A stretch of 64,000 nucleotides of DNA from Agriotes lineatus. Lineage: Eukaryota; Arthropoda; Insecta; Coleoptera; Elateridae. Shown one piece after another: positions 32,015 to 44,300 of this stretch; within the stretch, counting starts at the first letter, position 1; every line of letters begins with the position of its first letter. The translations under genes and the position numbers were made by a program. The notes beneath the pieces are model-generated. The model made no database searches and had not been told where the DNA came from. It saw nothing but the letters and a program-made list of their open reading frames with translations. The stretch spans positions 326,029-390,028 of the forward strand of contig CALNHX010000274.1 of NCBI GenBank assembly GCA_940337035.1, in the 5' to 3' direction.

Positions 32015-35000
32015 CTCCTTGGCGTGTGGCTTGGCGCTTGGCTTGGCGCGTGGCTTGGCGCTAGGCTTGGCGCGTGGCTTGGCACTTGGCTTGGCGTTTT
32101 TGTTGGCGGGTGGCTTGGCGCGTGGCTTGTCGCTTGGCTTGGCGCTCTCTTTGGTTCATAAGGTGGCGCTGTTCTTGGCGCGTGGCTTGGCGCTTAACTT
32201 GGCGCTTTCCTTGGCGCGTGGCCTGGCGCGTACCTTTGCGCTTGGCTTAGCCCTTTCCTTGGAGCGTGGTTTGGCGTTTGGATTAGCGCTTGGCTTGGCG
32301 CTTTTCTTGGCGCGGGGCTTGTCGCTTGGCTTGGCGCTTGGCTTGGCGATGGCTTGGCGTTTTTCTGCTTGCATGGCTTTCCGCATGGCTTGTTGCTTGG
32401 CTTGGCGCTCTCCTTGGTGCGTGGCTTGGCGCTTAGCTTGGCGCGTAGCTTAACGCTTGGCTTGGCGCTTGGCTTTCTTGGTGCATGGCATGGCGCTTTT
32501 CCTGGCGCGTGGCTTGGCGCTTGGTTTAGCGCTTGGCTTGGCGCTTTTTTTGGCGCGTTTCTGGGCGCGTAGCTTGTCGCTTGGCTTGACGCTCTCCTTG
32601 GTGCGTGGGGTGGCGCTTTTCTTGGCGCGTGGTTTGTCGCTTGGCTTGGCGCATAGCGTGGAGCTTTTCTTGGCGCGTGGCTTGGCGCTTGGATTAGCGC
32701 TTGGCTTGGCGCTTAGCTTGGCGCCTTTCTTGGCGCGTGGCTTGGCGCTTGGATTAGCGCTTGGCTTGGCGCTTAGCTTGACGCTTTCCTTGGCGCATGG
32801 CCTGGCGCGTGGCTTGTCGGTTGGCTTAGCGCTTTCCTTGGAGCGTGTTTTGGCGCTTGGATTAGCGCTTGGCTTGGCGCTTTTCTTGGCGCGGGGCTTG
32901 TCGCTTGGCTTGGCGCGTGGCTTGGCGCTTATCTTGGCGCGTAGCTTGGCGCTTGGATTTGCGCTTTTCTTGGCGCGCGGTTTGTCGCTTGACTTGGCGC
33001 ATAGCGTGGAGATTTTCTTGGCGGGTGGCTTGGCGCTTGGATTAGCGCTTGGCTTGGCGCTTAGCTTGGCCCTTTTCTTGGCGCATGGCTTGGCGCGTGG
33101 CTTGGCGCGTGGCTTGTCGCTTGGTTAGGTGCTCTCCCTGGCGCGTGGCTTGGCGCTTGGCTTGGCGCGTGGCTTGGCGCTCTCTTTGGTGCATGAAGTG
33201 GCGCTTTTCTTAGCGCGTGGCTTGGCGCTTGACTTAGCACTTGGCTTGGAGCTTTTCTTGGCGCGTGGCCTGGCGCGTGGCTTGTCGCTTTGCTTAGCGA
33301 TCTCCTTGGAGCGTAGTTTAACGCTTGGGTTAGCGCTTGGCTTGGCGCTTTTCTTGGCGCGTGGTTTGTCGCTTGGCTTGGCCCTTTTTTTAGTGCGTGG
33401 CTTAGCACGTGGTTTGTCGCTTGGCTTGACGCTCTCTTTGGTGCATGGGGTGGCGCTTTTCTTAGCGCGTGGCTTGGCGCTTGGCTTAGCCCTTGGCTTG
33501 GAGCTTTTCTTGGCGTGTGGCCTGGCGCGTGGCTTGTCGCTTGGCTTAGCGATCTTCTTGGAGCGTGGTTTAACGCTTGGGTTAGCGCTTGGCTTGGCGC
33601 TTTTCTTGGCGCGTGGCTTGGCGCGTGGCTTGTCGCTTGGCTTGGCGCTCTCCTTGGTGCATGGGGTGACACTTTTCTTGACGCGATGTTTGTCGCTTGG
33701 CTTGGCGCTTTTTTTAGTGCGTGGCTTAGCACGTGGCTTGTCGCTTGGCTTGGCGCTTTTTTTGGTGCATGGGGTGGCGCTCTTCTTGACGCGTGGCTTG
33801 GCGCTTGGCTTGGCGCTCTCCTTGGTGCATGGGGTGGTGCTTCTCTTGGCGCGTGTTTTTTCGCTTGGCTTGGCGCTTTTTTAGTGCGTGGCTTAGCACG
33901 TGGCTTGTTGCTTGACTTGGCGCTTTTTTTGGTGCATGGGGTGGCGATCTTCTTGGCGCGTGGCTTGGCGCTTGGCTCGGCGCTTTTTTTGGCGCGTGGC
34001 TTATCGCTTGGCTTGGCGCATCTCGTGGCGCTTTTCCTGGCGCGTGGCCTGGCGCTTGGCTTGGCGCGTGGCTTGGCGCTTGGCTTAGCGCTTGGCTTGG
34101 CGCTTGGCTTGGCGCTTTTCTTGGCGCGTGGCTTGGCGCGTAGTTTGTCGCTTGGTTTGGTGCTCTCTTTGGCGCGTGGCTTGGCGCTAGGCTTGGCGCG
34201 TGGCTTGGCGCTGGGCTTGGCGATTTTGTTGGCGCGTTGTTTATCGCGTGGCTTAGCGCGTGGCTTGTCGCTTGTCTTGGTGCTCTTTTTGGTGCATGGG
34301 GTGGCGCTCCCCTTGGCGCGTGGCTTGGCGCGTAGCTTGTCGCTTGGTTTGGTGCTCTTCTTGGCGCGTGGCTTGGCGCTTGGCTTGGGGCGTGGCTTGG
34401 CGCTTGGCTTGGCGCTTGGCTAGGCGCTTTTGTTGGCACGTGGCCTGTCGCTTGGCTTGGCGCTCTCTTTGGTGCACTGGGTGGCGCTCTCCTTGGCGCG
34501 TGGCTTGGCGATTGGCTTGGCGCTTTTTTTGGCGCCTGGCCTGTCGCTTGGCTTGGCGCATGGCGTGGCGCTTTCCTTGGCGCGTGGCCTGGCGCGTGGC
34601 TTGTCGCTTGGCTTAGCGATCTCCTTGGAGAGTGGTCTGGCGCTTGAATTAGCGCTTGGCTTGGCGCTTTTCTTAGCGCGTGGCTTGGCGCTTGGCTTAG
34701 CACTTGGCTTGGAGCTTTTCTTGGCGCCTGGCCTGGCGCGTGGCTTGTCGCTTGGCTTAGCGATTTCCTTGGAGCGTGGTTTGGCGCTTGGCTTAGCACT
34801 TGGCTTGGCGCTTGTCTTGACGCGTAGCTTGTCGCTTGGCTTGGCGTTTGGCTTGGCGCTTGTCTTGGCGCATGGCATGGAGCTCTCATTGGCGTTTGGC
34901 TTGGCGCTTGGCTGGGCGCTTGACTTGGCGCTGTTCTTGGCGAATGGTTTGGCGCGTGGCTTGGCGCGTGGCTTGTCGCTTGGTTAGGTGCTCTCCCTGG

Positions 35001-37424
35001 CGCGTGGCTTGGCGCTTGGCTTGGCGCGTGGCTTGGCGCTTGGCTTGGCGCGTGGCTTGGCGCTCTCTTTGGTGCATGAAGTGGCGCTTTTCTTAGCGCG
35101 TGGCTTGGCGCTTGGCTTAGCACTTGGCTTGGAGCTTTTCTTGGCGCGTGGCCTGGCGCGTGGCTTGTCGCTTGGCTTAGCGATCTTCTTGGAGCGTGGT
35201 TTAACGCTTGGGTTAGCGCTTGGCTTGGCGCTTTTCTTGGCGCGTGGCTTGGCGCGTGGCTTGTCGCTTGGCTTGGCGCTCTCCTTGGTGCATGCGGTGA
35301 CGCTTCTCTTGACGCGAGGTTTGTCGCTTGGCTTGGCGCTTTTTTTAGTGCGTGGCTTAGCACGTGGCTTGTCGCTTGGCTTGGCGCTTTTTTTGGTGCA
35401 TGGGGTGGCGCTCTTCTTGACGCGTGGCTTGGCGCTTGGCTTGGCGCTCTCCTTGGTGCATGGGGTGGTGCTTCTCTTGGCTCGTGTTTTTTCGCTTGGC
35501 TTGGCGCTTTTTTAGTGCGTGGCTTAGCGCGTGGCTTGTCGCTTGACTTGGCGCTTTTTTTGGTGCATGGGGTGGCGATCTTCTTGGCGCGTGGCTTGGC
35601 GCTTGGCTCGGCGCTTTTTTTGGCGCGTGGCTTATCGCTTGGCTTGGCGCATCTCGTGGCGCTTTTCCTGGCGCGTGGCCTGGCGCTTGGCTTGGCGCGT
35701 GGCTTGGCGCTTGGCTTAGCGCTTGGCTTGGCGCTTGGCTTGGCGCTTTTCTTGGCGCGTGGCTTGGCGCGTAGTTTGTCGCTTGGTTTGGTGCTCTCTT
35801 TGGCGCGTGGCTTGGCGCTAGGCTTGGCGCGTGGCTTGGCGCTGGGCTTGGCGATTTTGTTGGCGCGTTGTTTATCGCGTGGCTTAGCGCGTGGCTTGTC
35901 GCTTGTCTTATTGCTCTTTTTGGTGCATGGGGTGGCGCTCCCCTTGGCGCGTGGCTTGGCGCGTAGCTTGTCGCTTGGTTTGGTGCTCTTCTTGGCGCGT
36001 GGCTTGGCGCTTGGCTTGGGGCGTGGCTTGGCGCTTGGCTTGGCGCTTGGCTAGGCGCTTTTGTTGGCACGTGGCTTGTCGCTTGGCTTGGCGCTCTCTT
36101 TGGTGCACTGGGTGGCGCTCTCATTGGCGCGTGGCTTGGCGATTGGCTTGGCGCTTTTTTTGGCGCCTGGCCTGTCGCTTGGCTTGGCGCATGGCGTGGC
36201 GCTTTCCTTGGCGCGTGGCCTGGCGCGTGGCTTGTCGCTTGGCTTAGCGATCTCCTTGGAGCGTGGTCTGGCGCTTGAATTAGCGCTTTGCTTGGCGCTT
36301 TTCTTAGCGCGTGGCTTGGCGCTTGGCTTAGCACTTGGCTTGGAGCTTTTCTTGGCGCGTGGCCTGGCGCGTGGCTTGTCGCTTGACTTAGCGATTTCCT
36401 TGGAGCGTGGTTTGGCGCTTGGCTTATCACTTGGCTTGGCGCTTGTCTTGGCGCGTAGCTTGTTGCTTGGCTTGGCGTTTGGCTTGGCGCTTGTCTTGGC
36501 GCATGGCATGGAGCTCTCATTGGCGTTTGGCTTGGCGCTTGGCTGGGCGCTTGACTTGGCGCTGTTCTTGGCGCGTGGCTTGGCGCTTGGCTTGGCGCAT
36601 AACGTGGCGCTTTTCTTGGCGCGTGGCTTGGCGCTTGGCTTGGCGCTTGGCTTGGCGCTTTTCTAGGCGCGTGGCTTGGCGCGTAGCTTGTCGCTTGGTT
36701 TGGTGCTCTTCTTGGCGCGTGGCTTGGCGGCTGGCTTGGGGCGTGGCTTGGCGCTTGGCTTGGCGCTTTTGTTTGCACGTGGCTGGTCGCTTGTCTTGGC
36801 GCTCTCTTTGGTGCACGGGGTGGCGCTCTCCTTGGCGCGTGGCTTGGCGCTTGGCTTGGCGCCTTTTTTGGCGCGTGGCCTGTCGCTTGGCTTGGCGCAT
36901 GGCCTGGCGCTTTTCTTGGAGCGTGGCTTGTCGCTTGGCTTGGCGCTCTCTTTAGTGCACGGGGTGGCACTCTTCTTGGAACGTGGCTTGGCGCTTGGCT
37001 TGGCGCTTTTTTGGGCGCGTGGCTTGTGGCTTGGCTTGGCGCATGGCGTGGCGCTTTTTTTATCGCGTGGTTTGGCGCTTGGCTTGGCGCTTTTTTTGGC
37101 GCGTGTCTTGGCGCGTGGCTTGTCGCTTGGTTTGGGGCCCTTCTTGGCGCTTGGCTTGGCGCTTTTTTGGGCGCGTGGCTTGGCGCTTGGTTTAGCGCGT
37201 GGCTTGGCGCGTAGCTTGTCGCTTGGCTTGACGCTCTCCTTGGTGCATGGGGTGGCGCTTTTCTTGGCGCGTGGTTTGTCGCTTGGTTTGGCGTATAGCG
37301 TGGAGCTTTTCTTAGCGCTTGGCTTGGCGCTTGGATTAGCGCTTGGCTTGGCGCTTAGCTTGGCGCCTTTCTTGGCGCGTGGTTTGGCGCGTGGCTTGGC
37401 GCGTGGCTTGGCGCGTGGCTTGTC
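32015..37424 (+). repeat. 12-bp minisatellite array, block 5
   Basis: Array between element 2 copies 3 and 4. It contains the end of the 5,435-bp duplication and a 1,631-bp tandem duplication. About 36.57-37.2 kb resembles the 12.9-13.5 kb modules, so this block is a patchwork of sources. Confidence 0.97.
33500..36571 (+). repeat. 1,631-bp tandem duplication in the array
   Basis: About 33500-34940 matches 35131-36571 at an offset of 1,631 bp. The copies differ by scattered substitutions, such as GCTTGTCTTGGTGCTC against GCTTGTCTTATTGCTC near 34274 and 35905. They diverge after GCGCTGTTCTTGGCG. Confidence 0.8.
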
Positions 37425-38039
37425 CTCCTTCGCATGACGGGTGCATTCACAACGACACCAACAGAGGCGCTAACCGTATTGGTAGGAATACTACCATTAC
37501 ATTTAGAAATAAGGAAAAGGGCGGCCATGTACTGGCTACGAAAGGGTGAGTTAGGCAGAGTACATCAGCTAATAAGCAAAAACGTAAATACCAAGCAGCA
37601 GATAAAAGAAGGAATACTGACGGAATGGCAAGAAAGATGGGCAAATTCCACGAAAGGCAAAAGAACATAAAATCTTCTACCTAGTGTGCAACGGCGCATA
37701 AGAAACAACAACTTCAACCCGTCACAAGGGTTGATTTATCTAATCACAGTGAATGGCCCGTACCCTGAGTACTTATACAGGTTCAACCTGAGAAAGAATG
37801 ACACCTGTGAGTGTGGAGAAAGGGAAACCCCGGAGCATGTGGTCCTCGAGTTTCCGCTCTTGGAAGAAACAGTGGAGGAAGAGAGACGAGCACTGAGAGG
37901 CATGACTTTGCAGGAGATTCTGAGAAACGACAATACGACCCAAAGCTTAAACAAACTAGCGAACAAGGTATCGCAGATGCAAAAGGAAAGATACAATAAC
38001 ATTCGAAACAATATCCAAAACAGGAACAATATTGCATGA
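37425..38039 (+). pseudogene. ORF2 C-terminal remnant of element 2, copy 4
   Basis: The frame is as in copy 1, open from the junction, with the TAA after STKGKRT and the TGA at 38037-38039. It has Phe in place of the last knuckle Cys, so that loss predates the duplications. Private replacements include Glu to Lys (ISKNV), Gly to Val (LITVNG) and Arg to Lys (LRKND). It has no RT domain and is not functional. Confidence 0.85.
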
Positions 38040-38074
38040 GAACTAATAGACCAAGTAGAAACAAAGCCCAATAC

Positions 38075-38104
38075 AATAAAACAAAAACATATGATAATAA
38101 TAAA
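38075..38104 (+). promoter_or_regulatory. Two AATAAA hexamers, copy 4
   Basis: AATAAA at 38075-38080 and 38099-38104, as in copy 1. Confidence 0.45.
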
Positions 38105-39183
38105 AGAACCTAGATATCTTAAAACAGATAAAAGAGACAAAGAGCTCCTTGGCGTGTGGCTTGGCGCTTGGCTTGGCGCGTGGCTTGGCGCTAGGCTTGG
38201 CGCGTGGCTTGGCACTTGGCTTGGCGTTTTTGTTGGCGGGTGGCTTGGCGCGTGGCTTGTCGCTTGGCTTGGCGCACTCTTTGGTGCATAAGGTGGCGCT
38301 GTTCTTGGCGCGTGGCTTGGCGCTTAACTTGGCGCTTTCCTTGGCGCGTGGCCTGGCGCGTACCTTTGCGCTTGGCTTAGCCCTTTCCTTGGAGCGTGGT
38401 TTGGCGCTTGGATTAGCGCTTGGCTTGGCGCTTTTCTTGGCGCGGGGCTTGTCGCTTGGCTTGGCGCTTGGCTTGGCGCTGGCTTGGCGTTTTTCTGCTT
38501 GCATGGCTTTCCGCATGGCTTGTTGCTTGGCTTGGCGCTCTCCTTGGTGCGTGGCTTGGCGCTTAGCTTGGCGCGTAGCTTAACGCTTGGCTTGGCGCTT
38601 GGCTTTCTTGGTGCATGGCATGGCGCTTTTCCTGGCGCGTGGCTTGGCGCTTGGTTTAGCGCTTGGCTTGGCGCTTTTTTTGGCGCGTTTCTTGGCGCGT
38701 AGCTTGTCGCTTGGCTTGACGCTCTCCTTGGTGCGTGGGGTGGCGCTTTTCTTGGAGCGTGGCTTGGCGCTTGGATTAGCGCTTGGCTTGGCGCTTAGCT
38801 TGGCGCCTTTCTTGGCGCGTGGCTTGGCGCTTGGATTAGCGCTTGGCTTGGCGCTTAGCTTGACGCTTTCCTTGGCGCATAGCCTGGCGCGTGGCTTGTC
38901 GCTTGGCTTAGCGCTTTCCTTGGAGCGTGTTTTGGCGCTTGGATTAGCGCTTGGCTTGGCGCTTTTCTTGGCGCGGGGCTTGTCGCTTGGCTTGGCGCGT
39001 GGCTTGGCGCTCTCCTTCGTGCATGGGGTGGCGCTTTTCTTGGCGCGTGGCCTGGCGCGTGGCTGGTCGCTTGGCTTGGCGCTTGGCTTGACGCTTTTCT
39101 TGGCGCGTGGCTTGGCGCGTGGATTGGCGCTTGCCTGGGCGCTTGGCTTGGCGCTTGGCTTGGCGCTTGGCTTGGCGCTTGGC

Positions 39184-41900
39184 TTAGCGCTTGGCTTGAC
39201 GCTTGGCTTGGCACTTGGCTTGGAGCTTGGCTTGACGCTTGGCTTGGCGCATGTCTTGGCGCTCATATTGGCGCGTGGTTTGGCGCTTGGCTATGCGTTT
39301 GGCTTGGCGCTTGTCTCGGCGCTTGGCTTCGCGCTTTTCTTGGCGCGTGGTTTGGCGCATAGCTTGGCGCTTGGCTGGGCGCTTGGCTTGGCGCTTGGCT
39401 TGGCGGCTGGCTTGGCGCTTGTCTTGGTGCTTGTCTTGGCGCATGGCTTGGCGCTCTCCTTAGCGCGTGGCTTGGCGCTTGGCTGGGCGCTTGGCTTAGC
39501 GCTTGGTTTGGCGCTTTTCTTGACGCGTAGCTTGTTGCTTGGCTTGGTGCTTTTCTTGGCGCGTGGCTTTTCGCTTGTCTGGGCGCTTGGCTTGGCGCTT
39601 GACTTGGCTCTTCGCTTGGCGCTTTCTTGGCGGGTGGCTTGGCACTTGGCTTGGCGCTTGGCTTGGTGCGTTCCTTGGCGCTTTTTTTGGCGCGTGGTTT
39701 TCCGCGTGGCTTGGCGCTTGGCTGGCTGGGCGCTTGGCTTAGTGCTTGGCTTGACGCTTGGCTTGGCGCTTGTCTGGGCGCTTGGCTTGGCGCTTGGCTT
39801 GGCGCTTGGGTTGGCGCTTTCTTGGCGCGTGGGTTGTCGCTTAGCTTAACTCTTTTGTTGGGGGGTGGCTTGGCGCGTGGCTTGGCGCTAAGCTGGCTTG
39901 GCGCTTGGCTTGTCGCTTTTCTTGGCGCATAGCTTGGCGCTTGTCTGGGCGCTTGGCTTGGCGTTTGGCTTGGCGCTTGGCTTGGCGCTTGGCTTGGCGC
40001 TTGGGTTGGCGCTTTCTTGGCGCGTGGCTTGTCGCTTGGCTTGGCTCTTTTGTTGGCGGGTGGCTTGGCGCGTGACTTGGCGCTTAGCTGGGTTGGCGTT
40101 TGGATTGGCGCTTGGTTTGTCGCTTTTCTTGGCGCGTGGCTTGGCGCGCGGCTTGGCGCGTGGCTTGTCGCTTGGCTTGGTGCTTTTCTTGGCGCGTGGC
40201 TTGGCGCTTGTTTGGGTGCTTGGCTTGGCGCTTTTCTTGGCGCTTGGCTTGGCGCTTGGCTTGTCGCTTTTCTTGGCGCGTAGCTTGTCGCTTGGCTTGG
40301 TGCTTTTCTTGGCGCGTGGCTTGGCGCTTGTTTGGGTGCTTGGCTTGGCGCTTTTCTTGGCGCGTGGCTTGGCGCTTGGCTCATCGCGTGGGTTGGCGCT
40401 TGGCTTGGCGCTTTTCTTGGCGCGTGGCCTAGCGCGTGGCTTGCCGCTTGGCTTGGCGCTCTCTTTGGTGCATGGGGTGGCGTTTTTCCTGGCGCGTGGC
40501 TTGGCGCTTAGCCTGGCGCTTTTCATGGCGCGTGGCTTGGAGCTTGGCTTAGCGCCTGGATTGGCGCTTGGTTTGGCGCTTTTCTTGGCGCTTTTCTTGG
40601 CGCGTGGCTTGGCGCTTGGCTTGGCGCTTGGCTTGGTGCTTGTCTTGGCGCATGGCTTGGCGCTATCCTTTTCACGCGACTTGGCGCTTGGCTGGGCGCT
40701 TGGCTTGTCGCTTTTCTTGGCGCGTAGCTTGGCGCTTGTCTGGGCGCTTGGCTTGGCGCTTGGCTTGGCGCTTGGCTTGTCGCTTTGCTTGGCGCTTGGC
40801 TTGGCGCTTGGGTTGGCGCTTTCTTGGCGCGTGGCTTGTCGCTTGGTTTGGCTCTTTTGTTGGCGGGTGGCTTGGCGCGTGGCTTGGCGCTTAGCTGGGT
40901 TGGCGCTTGGCTGGGCGCTTGGCTTGTCGCTTTTCTTGGCGCGTAGCTTGGCGCTTGTCTGGGCGCTTGGCTTGGCGCTTGGCTTGGCGCTTGGGTTGGC
41001 GCTTTCTTGGCGCGTGGCTTGTCGCTTGGCTTGGCTCTTTTGTTGGCGGGTGGCTTGGCGCGTGACTTGGCGCTTAGCTGGGTTGGCGCTTGGATTGGCG
41101 CGTGGCTTGGCGCGTGGCTTGGCGCTTGGCTCGGCGCGTGGCTTGGCGCTTGGTTGGCTTGGTGCTTTTCTTGGCGCGTGGCATGGCGCGTGGCTTGTCG
41201 CTTGGCTTGGAGCTCTCCTTCGTGAATGGGGTGGCGCTTTTCTTGGTGCGTGGCCTGGCGCGTGGCTTGTCGCTTGGCTTGGCGCTTGGCTTGACGCTTT
41301 TCTGGGCGCGTGGCTTGGCGCGTGGCTTGGCGCTTGCCTGGGCGCTTGGCTTGGCGCTTGGCTTGGCGTTTGGCTTGACGCTTGGCTTGGCACTTGGCTT
41401 GGAGCTTGGCTTGACGCTTGGCTTGGCGCATGTCTTGGCGCTTGTCTTGGCGCATGGCTTGGCGCTCTTCTTGCCGCGTGACTTGGTGCATGGCTTGGAG
41501 CGCGGCTTGTCGCTTGGCTTGGTGTTTTTTTTGGCGCTTGGCTTGGCGCTTGGCTTGGCGCTTGGCTTGGTGCTTGTCTTGGCGCATGGCTTGGCGCTCT
41601 CCTTGCCGCGTGACTTGGCGCTTGGTTGGGCGCATGGCTTGGCGCTTGGCTTGGCTGTTTTGTTGGCGGGTGGCCTGGCGCGTGGCTTGGCGCTTAGCTG
41701 GGTTGGCGCTTTCTTGGCGCGTGGCTTGTCGCTTGGCTTGGCTCTTTTGTTGGCGGGTGGCTTGGCGCGTAGCTTGGCGCTTGTCTGGGCGCTTGGCTTG
41801 GCGCTTGGCTTGGCGCTTGGCTTGGCGCTTGGCTTGGCGCTTGGGTTGGCGCTTTCTTGGCGCGTGGCTTGTCGCTTGGCTTGGCTCTTTTGTTGGCGGG
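39184..41900 (+). repeat. Array segment duplicated at about 51.15-53.97 and 61.46-63.5 kb
   Basis: The segment recurs about 12 kb downstream, with the offset growing stepwise 11,968, 11,980, 12,028, 12,064. The steps of 12, 48 and 36 bp are one, four and three units. A further copy starts near 61462 (offset 10,310 from the 51-kb copy). Confidence 0.82.
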
Positions 41901-43299
41901 TGGCTTGGCGTATGACTTGGCGCTTAGCTGGGTTGGCGCTTGGATTGGCGCTTGGTTTGTCGTTGTTCTTGGCGCGTGGCCTGGCGCGTGGCTTGGCGCG
42001 TGGCTTGTCGCTTGGCTTGGCGTTCTCCTTGGAGCGTGGCTTGGCGCTTGGCACGGCGCTCTCTTTCGTGCATGGGTTGGCGCTTTTCTTGGCGCGTGGC
42101 TTGACGCTTTTCTTGGCGCGTGGCTTGGCGCGTGGCTTGGCGCGTGGCTTGGCGCTTGCCTGAGCGCTTAGCTTGGCGCTTGGCTTGGCGCTTGGCTTGA
42201 CGCTTGGCTTGGCACTTGGCTTGGAGCTTGGCTTGACGCTTGGCTTGGCGCATGTCTTGGCGCTTGGTTTCGCGCTTTTCTTGGCGCGTGGCTTGGCGCA
42301 TAACTTGGCGCCTGGCTGGGCGCTTGGCTTGGCGCTTGGCTTGGCGGCTAGCTTGGCGCTTGTCTTGGCGCTTGTCTTGGCGTTCTCCTTGGAGCGTGGC
42401 TTGGCGCTTGGCACGGCGCTCTCTTTCGTGCATGGGTTGGCGCTTTTCTTGGCGCGTGGCTTGACGCTCTCCTTAGCGCGTGGCTTGGAGCTTGGCTTGA
42501 CGCTTGGCTTGGCGCATGTCTTGGCGCTTGGCTTCGCGCTTTTCTTGGCGCGTGGCTTGGCGCTTGGCTGGGCGCTTGGCTTAGCGCTTGGCTTGGCGCT
42601 TTTCTTGGCGCGTGGCTTGTCGCTTGGCTTGGCGTTCTCCTTGGAGCGTGGCTTGGCGCTTGGCACGGCGCTCTCTTTCGTGCATGGGTTGGCGCTTTTC
42701 TTGGCGCGTGGCTTGACGCTCTCCTTAGCGCGTGGCTTGGAGCTTGGCTTGACGCTTGGCTTGGCGCATGTCTTGGCGCTTGGCTTCGCGCTTTTCTTGG
42801 CGCGTGGCTTGGCGCATAGCTTGGCGCTTGGCTGGGCGCTTGGCTTGGCGCTTGGCTTGGCGGCTAGCTTGGCGCTTGTCTTGGCGCTTGTCTTGGCGCA
42901 TGGCTTGGCGCTCTCCTTAGCGCGTGGCTTGGCGCTTGGCTGGGCGCTTGGCTTAGCGCTTGGCTTGGCGCTTTTCTTAACGCGTAGCTTGTCGCTTGGC
43001 TTGGTGCTTTTCTTGGCGCGTGGCTTTTCGCTTGTCTGGGCGCTTGGCTTGGCGCTTGGCTTGGCGCTTTTCTTGGCGGGTGGCTTGGCACTTGGCTTGG
43101 CGCGTGCCTTGGCGCTTTTTTTGGCGCGTGGTTTTCCGCTTGGCTTGGCGCTTGGCTGGCTGGGCGCTTGGCTTAGCGCTTGGCTTGACGCGTGGCTTGG
43201 CGCTTTTCTTGGCGGGTGGCTTGGCGCTTGGCTTGGCACGTGGTTTGGCGCTTTTTTTGGCGCGTGGCTTGGCGCGTGGCTTGGCGCGTGGCTTGGCGC

Positions 43300-44300
43300 G
43301 TGGCTAAGTGCGTGGCTTGGCGCTTGGCTGGCTAAACGCTTGGCTGGCTGAATACTTGGCTTAGCGCTTGGCTTGACGCTTGGCTTAGCGCTTTCCTTGG
43401 CGCGTGGCTTGGAGCTTGGCTTGGCGCTTGGCTTGGCGCTTGGTTTGGCGCTTGACTTGGCTAATGGCTTGGCGCTTGGCTTGGTGCTTGTCTTGGCGCA
43501 TGGCTTGGCGCTCTCCTTGCCGCGTGACTTGGCGCTTGGTTGGGGGCTTGGCTTGGCGCTTGGCTTGGCGCTTTTCTTGGCGCGTGGCCTGGCGCTTGTC
43601 TGGGAGCTTGGCTTGGCGCTTGGCTTGGCGCTTGTTTGGGCGCTTGGCTTGTCGCTTGGCTTAGTGTTTTTTTTGGCGCGTGGCTTGGCGCTTGTCTGGG
43701 CGCTTGGCTTGTCGCTTGGCTTAGTGTTTTTTTTTTGGCGCGTGGCTTGGCGCTTGTCTGGGCGCTTGGCTTGTCGCTTGGCTTGGTGTTTTTTTTTTTG
43801 CGCGTGGCATGGCGCTTGTCTGGGCGTTTGGCTTGTCGCTTGGCTTGGTGTTTTTTTTGGCGCGTGACTTGGCGCTTGGCTGGGCGCTTGGATTGGCGAT
43901 TGGCTTGTCGCTTTTCTTGGCGCGTAGCTTGTCGCTTGGCTTGGTGCTTGTCTTGGCGCATGGCTTGGCGCTCTCCTTGGCACGTGACTTGGCGCTTGGC
44001 TGGGCGCTTGGATTGGCGATTGGCTTGTCGCTTTTCTTGGCGCGTAGCTTGTCGCTTGGCTTGGAGCTTTTCTTGGCGCGTGTCTTGGCGCTTGTCTGGG
44101 TGCTTGGCTTGGCGCTTTTCTTGGCGCTTGGCTTGGCGTTTGGCTTGTCGCTTTTCTTGGCGCGTAGCTTGTCGCTTGGCTTGGTGCTTGTCTTGGCGCA
44201 TGGCTTGGCGCTCTCTTTGGCACGTGACTTGGCGCTTGGCTGGGCGCTTGGATTGGCGATTGGCTTGTCGCTTTTCTTAGCGCGTAGCTTGTCGCTTCGC
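43300..44300 (+). repeat. Array segment duplicated at about 59.2-60.25 kb
   Basis: About 43300-44300 matches about 59214-60250 at offsets near 15,914, sharing GGCTAATGGCTTGGCGC near 43460 and 59374 and the T-tract units. Part of the same module is also found at 45.0-45.5 kb. Confidence 0.8.
43667..43858 (+). repeat. Cluster of expanded T tracts
   Basis: Four successive units of the GTGTTTTTTTTGGCGCG type carry runs of 8 T (43667-43674), 10 T (43727-43736), 11 T (43789-43799) and 8 T (43851-43858). The ordinary unit has TTTTC at this place. Confidence 0.9.

Larger units (their letters stand above)
24574..35410 (+). repeat. 5,435-bp tandem duplication including element 2
   Basis: 24574-30008 is followed directly by a second copy from 30009. 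Correspondence is lost gradually at the edges: at 29976 against 35411, A faces C. Each copy contains one element 2 (copies 2 and 3) with the same single-base deletion. Every stretch I compared between the copies was identical. The period minus the 719-bp element is 4,716 bp, exactly 393 units. Confidence 0.88.
37425..38144 (+). mobile_element. Element 2, copy 4
   Basis: 720-bp copy with the same CTCCTT junctions and flanks. It keeps the GGG run, as copy 1 does, and the GGA codon, as copies 2 and 3 do. It also has private substitutions, for example AAGCAAAAACG near 37575, AAGGGTTGATTTATC near 37726 and CACAGTGAATGG near 37745. Confidence 0.88.

Noticed and set aside
19201..38144. Four independent insertions of element 2
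   Set aside because: Junctions, truncation point and neighbouring modules are the same in all copies, so they are duplicates of one insertion.
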